A stretch of DNA of 64,000 bases from Urbifossiella sp046350095 (GTDB lineage: Bacteria > Planctomycetota > Planctomycetia > Gemmatales > Gemmataceae): NCBI GenBank assembly GCA_046350095.1, contig JAXMBA010000003.1, positions 620,001 to 684,000 on the forward strand, written 5' to 3'. Made by a program: the position numbers and the translations under genes. The notes beneath the pieces were generated by a model, which had not been told where the DNA came from, did not search any database, and was given only the letters and a program-made list of their open reading frames with translations. The stretch's first letter is position 1. Every line of letters begins with the position of its first letter. This document shows, one piece after another, positions 58,487 to 64,000 of this stretch.

Positions 58487-60043
58487 ATGTCCCGCATCTG
58501 TCTCGCCGTCGGACTGGCGATCGGCATTTCGGGCGCCGGTTCGCCGGTCGCCGTCGTCCCGCCTCGGGCCGCACCCGCGGCCCAGGAACCGCCCCGGGGC
58601 CCGGCGGCCGGCGAGGACCTGCGGGCCGGCGTCGCCAAGGTCGAGATCACCCACAAGACGGCGCTCCCGGTGAGCGACCCGCTGTACGTCAAGGCGCTCG
58701 TCCTGAAGCGCGGCGCGACGACGGCCGTGCTCGTCACGCTGGACGCCGTCGCCGTCGGCGAGATCGGCCACGTCCCGAACGACTACCTCTCCAAGGTGCG
58801 CGCCCGACTGGAAAAGGAACTCGGCATCGCGCCGGGAGGTGTGATCGTCAACGCCAGCCACTGCCACGGCGTCGTCGCCCCCGACGTGGCCGAGAGGACG
58901 GTGGAGGCCGTGACGGCGGCGGTCGCGGGCCTCGTCCCCGTGCGGGTCGGCGTCGGCGTCGGCAGCGAGACGCGCGTCTCGGAGAACCGCCGGCTCCGCC
59001 TCAAGAGCGGCCGGGAGGCCGACGCCCGCCACGCCTACTCGCTCCCGCCCGACGACGAGGTCGTGGGCGTCGGCCCGATCGACCCGCGGGTCGGCGTGCT
59101 GCGCCTCGACCGGCTCGACGGCCGCCCGCTCGCCGTCGTCTACCACTTCGCCTGCCACCCGATCCAGGGCGTGCCCGGCGGCGCGAACACCGCCGACGTC
59201 ACCGGCTTCGCGTCGCGGGTGATCGAGGAAAACTTGCCCGGCGCCGTCGCGCTGTTCGTGCAGGGCTGCGGCGGCGACGTCAATCCCGTTCGCTACAAGG
59301 ACGTGCACCAGCCGCGGAGCGCCGAGCCGCTCGGCAACCTGCTCGGGCTCAGCACCCTGCGGGCCGTTCGCGAGATCAAGTGCGCCGCCGCCGCGCCGCT
59401 CGCGGTGCGGAACGAAAAGCTCGCGCTGCCCCGCGCCGACCACGCCGAGCGGATCGACGCGCTCGTCGCGGAGCAGTCCCGGCTGGTCGGGTCGCTGAAG
59501 GGGACGAGCCTGAACCTGCGGACGTTCCTGGAGCTGGCGACGAAGTACAACCTGGCCCGCGAATTCCCGGCGTACCCGTCGCACCTGTACCTGACGGAGA
59601 AGGCCCAGGGCCGCGCCGACCTGCTCGCCCTCGACGCCGAGAACCGCCGCAACCTGCAGGCGTACCTCGACAACGTGCTGACCACGGAAAAGCTGACCCG
59701 GGTGGCGACGAACCTGGCCCTGCTGCGGCGGCACCAGGAGCGGAACCTCGCCGCCGGCCGCCGGCCGCTGGAGGTCGAGGTGGCGGGGCTGCGGGTCGGC
59801 GACTTCGTGCTGGTCACGTTCCCCGGCGAGCTGACGGTCGAGGTCGGGCTGAACGTCCAGAAGGCGTCGCCGCACAAGACGACGTTCGTGTCCGGCTACA
59901 CGAACGGGTACATCTACTACACGCCGACGGCGGCCCAGCTGCGGAACGCGGGCGGGGCGCAGGAGGACAGCGACTGCCTCGTCGCCCCCGAGTGGGAGCA
60001 ACTCTTCTACGCCCGGGTCGCGGGGCTGCTCAAGCAACTGTAA
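58487..60043 (+). CDS. Neutral-ceramidase-like exported hydrolase
   Basis: This encodes 518 residues. The ATG at 58487 follows GAGGTG and opens a signal peptide (MSRICLAVGLAIGISGAGS). Neutral ceramidase features: GVAKVEITHKTALPVSDPLYVKALVLKRG, VIVNASHCHGVVAPD (zinc histidine), VVYHFACHPIQGVPGGANTADVTGFASRVIEE and FVQGCGGDVNP. In true ceramidases the corresponding site is a His-Ser-Gly-Pro with NGDVSPN; here the serine nucleophile is not obvious, so substrate and mechanism may differ. Families of this shape are common in planctomycetes. Divergent from the cadherin gene and followed by two DUF1501 genes. Confidence 0.85.
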   Translation: MSRICLAVGLAIGISGAGSPVAVVPPRAAPAAQEPPRGPAAGEDLRAGVAKVEITHKTALPVSDPLYVKALVLKRGATTAVLVTLDAVAVGEIGHVPNDYLSKVRARLEKELGIAPGGVIVNASHCHGVVAPDVAERTVEAVTAAVAGLVPVRVGVGVGSETRVSENRRLRLKSGREADARHAYSLPPDDEVVGVGPIDPRVGVLRLDRLDGRPLAVVYHFACHPIQGVPGGANTADVTGFASRVIEENLPGAVALFVQGCGGDVNPVRYKDVHQPRSAEPLGNLLGLSTLRAVREIKCAAAAPLAVRNEKLALPRADHAERIDALVAEQSRLVGSLKGTSLNLRTFLELATKYNLAREFPAYPSHLYLTEKAQGRADLLALDAENRRNLQAYLDNVLTTEKLTRVATNLALLRRHQERNLAAGRRPLEVEVAGLRVGDFVLVTFPGELTVEVGLNVQKASPHKTTFVSGYTNGYIYYTPTAAQLRNAGGAQEDSDCLVAPEWEQLFYARVAGLLKQL

Positions 60044-60154
60044 GCCGTCCGGTCCGCCCACCGAGCGGGTGCGGGATTTCTGGCTGGACGGCGACCGCCC
60101 GGCGCGGGAGCATGATACCGGTCAGACTCCCGCCTGTACTACTCGCCAGCTCGC

Positions 60155-61558
60155 ATGGCCCTCCCCCACCCCACCCGGCGTGCCGCCCTCGTCGCCGGCG
60201 GGATGAGCTACTTCGGCTTCGACCTCGCCGGTCGCGTCCTCGCCGCGCCCGCCCCCGCAGCGCGGCCGACGGCGCGCTCGGCCATCATGATCTGGCTCAG
60301 CGGCGGCGCGTCGCACATCGACACCTGGGACATGAAGCCCGACGCCCCGGAGGAGTACCGCGGCACGTTCCGCCCGGTGGACACGTCCGCCCCCGGCGTC
60401 CGCCTCTGCGAGCACCTGCCGCACCTCGGGAAGCATGCGCACCACCTCGCCGTCGTGCGCTCGCTCGGCGACCACCGCCGCGGCACCGGCGACCACCACG
60501 CCGGCTACTACTACAACCTCACCGGCCACGCCCCCGACCGCACGTTCCACCAGCTCCTCAACGCCCGCACCCCGTACCCGACGGACTGGCCGTCGATGGC
60601 CTCGGTGGTCGCGCTGAAGCGGCCGCCGCACCCGCACCTGCCGAACGCGATCACCCTGCCGCACAAGGAGGGCGCCCCCGAGTACACCCGTCCGGGGCAG
60701 TTCGCGGCGCGGCTCGGCGTCGAGTACGACCCCGTGTTCGTGGACGGCACCCGCGAGCGCCCGCTCGACTTCGCCGTGCCGGCCCTCAGCCTCGGCGGCG
60801 ACCTGACCGCCGAGCGCCTCGGCGACCGGCGCTCGCTCCTCGGCGCCATCGACGCCGCCCACCGCTTTGCCGACGACTCGACCGCGAACCGCGACTACAC
60901 GACGTACCAGCGGAAGGCGTTCACGCTGCTGTCGTCGCGGCAGACGAAGGCGGCGTTCGACCTGCGGGCCGAGCCGGAGCGGGTGCGCGAGAAGTACGGC
61001 CGCGGGATCAACGCCGCGTCGATGCTGCTGGCCCGCCGGCTGGTCGAGGCCGGGGTGCCGTTCGTGAGCGTGTTCTGGAAGGGCGACAAGGAACTCGACA
61101 CGCTGTGCAAGAGCGGCGGCGGGTGGGACACGCACGGGAACAACTTCAACTGCCTGAAGGACCGCCTCCTCCCCGAGTTCGACCGCCCGTTCGCCGCCCT
61201 GCTCGACGACTTGCACCAGCGCGGGATGCTCGACTCGACGCTCGTGCTCGTGACCAGCGAGATGGGGCGGATGCCGAAGATCGGCGACCGCCGCTCCGGC
61301 GGCGTGGCCGGCGCCGGCCGCGACCACTGGCCGGCGTGCCAGTCGGTGCTACTCGCCGGCGGCGGCGTCCGGGGCGGGCAGGTGTTCGGCACGACCGACA
61401 AGCGCGCCGAGTACCCCGACCAGAACCCGGTGGCGCCCGAACACATCGCCCGGACCGTGTTCCACGCGATGGGGATCGACGACCTCTCCGCCACCGACCG
61501 CGAGGGCCGGCCGTTCAGCCTGATGGACGAGGGCCGGCCGCTCACCGAACTGTTCTGA
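60155..61558 (+). CDS. DUF1501 family protein, Tat-exported
   Basis: This encodes 467 residues. The N-terminus has TRRAALVAGGMSYFGFDLAG, a twin-arginine signal. Marks: IMIWLSGGASHIDTWDMKPD, RSLGDHRRGTGDHHAGYYYNLTGH, GGWDTHGNNFNCLKD, SEMGRMPKIGDRRSG and GRDHWPACQ. The EFGRTP block is changed to EMGRMP, as in a subset of family members. A second DUF1501 gene follows after 21 bases; the two are clearly related but not close copies. No DUF1549/DUF1553 gene is adjacent. Confidence 0.93.
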   Translation: MALPHPTRRAALVAGGMSYFGFDLAGRVLAAPAPAARPTARSAIMIWLSGGASHIDTWDMKPDAPEEYRGTFRPVDTSAPGVRLCEHLPHLGKHAHHLAVVRSLGDHRRGTGDHHAGYYYNLTGHAPDRTFHQLLNARTPYPTDWPSMASVVALKRPPHPHLPNAITLPHKEGAPEYTRPGQFAARLGVEYDPVFVDGTRERPLDFAVPALSLGGDLTAERLGDRRSLLGAIDAAHRFADDSTANRDYTTYQRKAFTLLSSRQTKAAFDLRAEPERVREKYGRGINAASMLLARRLVEAGVPFVSVFWKGDKELDTLCKSGGGWDTHGNNFNCLKDRLLPEFDRPFAALLDDLHQRGMLDSTLVLVTSEMGRMPKIGDRRSGGVAGAGRDHWPACQSVLLAGGGVRGGQVFGTTDKRAEYPDQNPVAPEHIARTVFHAMGIDDLSATDREGRPFSLMDEGRPLTELF

Positions 61559-61579
61559 CCCGCCCGGGAGGACGCGACG

Positions 61580-62887
61580 ATGACGCACGCCCCTTCGCCG
61601 CCCGCGGGCACGGTCCAGGTCGGCTCGCGGCGCTGGTTCCTACGTACCGGCCTCGCCGGGCTCGGCGCCCTCGGCGCGACCGCCACCGCCGCGCCGCGGC
61701 GGCCCACGTCGGTCATCCTGTTCTGGCTCTCCGGCGGGCTCAGCCACATCGACTCGTGGGACCCCAAGCCCGACGCCCCCGCCGAGGTGCGCGGGCCGTT
61801 CGGTTCCATCGCCACGCGCGTGCCGGGCGTCCGCGTCAGCGAGCACCTGCCGCTCCAGGCGTCGATCATGGACCGGCTCACGCTCGTCCGCTCCGTGGAC
61901 TGCAAGGCCAGCGACCACACACCGATCACGATGCAGGCCGGCAACCCGCTGGCCCGCCGCACCAACGACGGCAAGGACGGCGGCGGCTACCCGTCGATGG
62001 GGGCGGTGGCGGCGAAGTTCCGCGGGCCGAACGACCCGGCGCTGCCGGCGTTCGTCGGCCTCGCCGACAGCTGGAAGGCGGACGTGTGGGGCGCCGGGGC
62101 GCTCGGCGCCGCCTACGAGCCGGTGCAGGGGACCGACCTCGCCGGGCGGATTCGGCTGCCGCAGGGCGTGACCATCCCCCACCTCCGCGACCGCGACGAC
62201 CTCCGCCGCCGCCTCGCCGCCGCCGGCCGCGACCTCGACTCGCCCGACGCCGGCCGGCTCGACGTGCAGGGGCGGCGGGCGCTCGACATGATCGTGTCCG
62301 GGAAGGCGCAGCGGGCGTTCCGGGTGGAGGAGGAGTCGGACCGCCTCCGCGACGCCTACGGCCGCGACAGCATCGGCGAGAAGGCGTTGCTGGCCCGCCG
62401 GCTGGTCGAGGCCGGAACCACCTTCGCGCTCGTGAGCGGCGCGTGGGGCTACTTCGACCACCACGGCGACGACGTGCGCTGGGGCGGCATCGAGCGCGGG
62501 CTGCGGCCGCTGCTGCCGCGGATCGACCGCGTGATTTACACACTGGTGACCGACCTGGCGGCCCGCGGGCTGCTCGACACGACGCTGGTGCTGATGATGG
62601 GCGAGTTCGGCCGCGGCCCGGTGATCAACAAGAACGCCGGCCGCGACCACTGGACGAACTGCATGTCGCTGCTGGTCGCCGGCGGCGGGCTGCCGTGCGG
62701 GCAGGTGATCGGCCGGACCGACGCGAAGGGGTACGGCATCACCGACGGCCGCGTCGGCCCGGCGGACCTGGCGGCGACGGTGTTCCGCCACCTGGGCATC
62801 GACCCCGACGCCCACTGGGAGGACGCGCAGGGCCGGCCGACGCCGGTCGTGGTCGAGAACGGCCGCCCCATCCCCGGGCTCGTGTAG
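61580..62887 (+). CDS. DUF1501 family protein, Tat-exported
   Basis: This encodes 435 residues and starts 21 bases after the preceding DUF1501 gene. The N-terminus has GSRRWFLRTGLAGLGALG, a twin-arginine signal. Marks: ILFWLSGGLSHIDSWDPKPD, RSVDCKASDHTPITMQAGN, FALVSGAWGYFDHHGDD, GEFGRGPVINKNAGRDHWTNC. The C-terminus has DLAATVFRHLGIDPDAHWED. With its upstream neighbour it makes a pair of different DUF1501 proteins, perhaps subunits or parallel enzymes. It is convergent with the MFS gene, whose stop codon lies two bases past its own. Confidence 0.93.
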   Translation: MTHAPSPPAGTVQVGSRRWFLRTGLAGLGALGATATAAPRRPTSVILFWLSGGLSHIDSWDPKPDAPAEVRGPFGSIATRVPGVRVSEHLPLQASIMDRLTLVRSVDCKASDHTPITMQAGNPLARRTNDGKDGGGYPSMGAVAAKFRGPNDPALPAFVGLADSWKADVWGAGALGAAYEPVQGTDLAGRIRLPQGVTIPHLRDRDDLRRRLAAAGRDLDSPDAGRLDVQGRRALDMIVSGKAQRAFRVEEESDRLRDAYGRDSIGEKALLARRLVEAGTTFALVSGAWGYFDHHGDDVRWGGIERGLRPLLPRIDRVIYTLVTDLAARGLLDTTLVLMMGEFGRGPVINKNAGRDHWTNCMSLLVAGGGLPCGQVIGRTDAKGYGITDGRVGPADLAATVFRHLGIDPDAHWEDAQGRPTPVVVENGRPIPGLV

Positions 62888-62889
62888 GA

Positions 62890-64000
62890 TCAGCCGACCC
62901 GCGTGCGGTCGCCGTCGGATATGGCGAACCACAGTAGCGCGCCGGCGAAGCACACGCCGCAGCCGACCGCGACCGCGGTCGTCCAGCCGTAGGCCTCGCC
63001 GAGCAGCGGGGTGACGACCGGCGCCAGCAGGCCGACGCCGTTCCCGCCGGTGTTCACCAGGGCACACGCCAGCCCGCCGTTGCGCGGCGCCAGCGCCGGG
63101 GCCGTGGTCCAGAACACCCCCTCACTCAGCCCGAGCGCCCCGAGCCCGAGCGCGAACCACACCACCACCGCGTCCGGGTCGGTCGCGGCGACGCCGCACA
63201 GGCTGAACGCGGCGCTGAGGCACATGCCGGCGACGGCCACGACCCGGCTGCCGGCGCGCGGCCCGAAGGCGCGGCCGAGCCGGTCGGCCACCCAGCCGCC
63301 CAGCGCCATCCCGACCGCCGACGCCATCATCACCACGAACGCCGCCCGCCGGCTCTCCGACTCCGGGAGTTTCAGCTCGGTCCCGAAGTAGAACTCGATC
63401 CAGTAGAAGAACAGGTACTGCAAGTAGCCCAGCGCCCCGTAGCTGAGCGTGAGCAGTACCAGGCTGCGGTTACGGCCCAGCGCGACGATTTCCGCGAGCG
63501 TTGCCGTGGCCCGCGGCGGCGGGGCGCCGCCCGCGGCCACCAGCTCCCGCTCGGCGGCGTTCGTACCGGGGTGGTCTGCCGGGCTGTCCGCGGCCAAGGT
63601 GTACCAGGCGACGCCGAGCAGCGCCAGCGCCGCGCCGCTGACGACGAACGCCGCCGGCCAGCCGATCGAATCCATCAGCCAGCCGAAGACGGGGTACGTG
63701 AGCGCGATGCCGACGAGGGCGCCGGCGGTGACGGTGCCGTTCGCGGTCGAGCGCTCGCCGGCCGGCACCCACAGCGACACCGCCCGCGCCGCCCCGGGGT
63801 GGAGCGGCACGCTCGTCGCGCCGGCCAGCCCGCGGATGAGCAGCAGCGGCACGAACATCGCGGCGACGCCCAGGCCGGACCAGCCGAGCACGCCCGTGAG
63901 CGCCGCCCAGAAGCCGAGGCCGACGGCCATCACGGTCATCGCGCGGCGCGGGCCGGCGCGGTCGAGGAGGTAGCCGCCGGGCAACATCCCGAGCGTGTAG
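62890..64000 (-). CDS. MFS transporter (5' partial)
   Basis: The frame is open to the right edge (codons before the visible ATG at 63987 read YTLG), so the true N-terminus is outside the window. Visible are about 370 residues with at least ten hydrophobic segments. MLPGGYLLDRAGPRRAMTVMAVGLGFW carries the DRxGxRR loop between helices 2 and 3, typical of the major facilitator superfamily. GWLMDSIGWPAAFVVSGAALALLG and GMALGGWVADRLGRAFGPRAGSRVVA repeat the pattern in the second half. This type resembles the hexuronate/organic-anion subgroup, but the substrate cannot be told. Confidence 0.9.
   Translation of the reverse strand, partial: YTLGMLPGGYLLDRAGPRRAMTVMAVGLGFWAALTGVLGWSGLGVAAMFVPLLLIRGLAGATSVPLHPGAARAVSLWVPAGERSTANGTVTAGALVGIALTYPVFGWLMDSIGWPAAFVVSGAALALLGVAWYTLAADSPADHPGTNAAERELVAAGGAPPPRATATLAEIVALGRNRSLVLLTLSYGALGYLQYLFFYWIEFYFGTELKLPESESRRAAFVVMMASAVGMALGGWVADRLGRAFGPRAGSRVVAVAGMCLSAAFSLCGVAATDPDAVVVWFALGLGALGLSEGVFWTTAPALAPRNGGLACALVNTGGNGVGLLAPVVTPLLGEAYGWTTAVAVGCGVCFAGALLWFAISDGDRTRVG

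Noticed and set aside
56071..62937. Very long open frame on the plus strand (over 2200 codons)
   Set aside because: It lies antisense to the cadherin gene and out of frame with three well-supported genes. The translation is Arg/Gly/Pro-rich without domains; long open frames are expected at this GC content.

Overview
The window reads as chromosomal DNA of a high-GC planctomycete, most probably a member of the Gemmataceae. The reasons are the density of planctomycete-typical families: six DUF1501 proteins with twin-arginine N-termini, two DUF1549/DUF1553 cytochrome-like proteins, a BBP7-type barrel, giant secreted proteins whose N-termini carry an LExRxxP-type motif, ECF sigma factors with long C-terminal extensions, and a eukaryotic-type Ser/Thr kinase. 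No phage, insertion sequence, CRISPR array, rRNA or tRNA was recognised. About 52 genes are supported; the first and last are cut by the window edges. The layout is ordinary chromosomal mosaic, with short operons on both strands and palindromic terminators between convergent genes.

0-12 kb: the end of a GcvH-like gene and an exported protein, then a leftward DUF1549/DUF1553 + DUF1501 pair, a Tyr/Gly-rich exported protein, pth and ribosomal L25. These are followed by an ECF sigma factor fused to a membrane segment and a possible ExbD/TolR-like domain, an exported protein ending in a 37-bp perfect inverted repeat, and an ECF42-type module (sigma factor, YCII/DGPF protein, VOC protein) with a well-placed candidate promoter. 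12-22 kb: SMP-30-like lactonase, a DUF4058-like protein, DUF1501, alpha/beta hydrolase, a metallo-beta-lactamase-fold protein coupled to thioredoxin, GlcG-like and DinB-like proteins, and a MacA/MacB export pair.

22-30 kb: a lower-GC patch with an SdrD-B surface protein and a small exported protein, DUF1501, Uma2, a planctomycete-expanded unknown family, and rho with a clear intrinsic terminator. 30-42 kb: a SWIM zinc-finger protein with a DNA-ligase-OB-like C-terminus, BBP7 barrel, an orphan HigA-like regulator, truD with a tail-anchored partner and a Nudix protein, two tandem exported methyltransferases of the FAM173 type, a PYROXD2-like oxidoreductase, an acetyltransferase and a kinase with leucine-rich-like repeats.

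42-64 kb: a large M14 peptidase, a beta-propeller protein, queA, small membrane or exported proteins, an esterase, a LamG-DUF1549/DUF1553 protein with its DUF1501 partner, a giant cadherin/PKD repeat protein, a neutral-ceramidase-like protein, two tandem DUF1501 genes and the end of an MFS transporter. The most notable observations are the ECF42 module with its promoter, the sigma-membrane-ExbD-like fusion, the ligase-OB/SWIM protein without a catalytic domain, and the duplicated exported methyltransferases. All functional statements are read from sequence by eye, without database searches.
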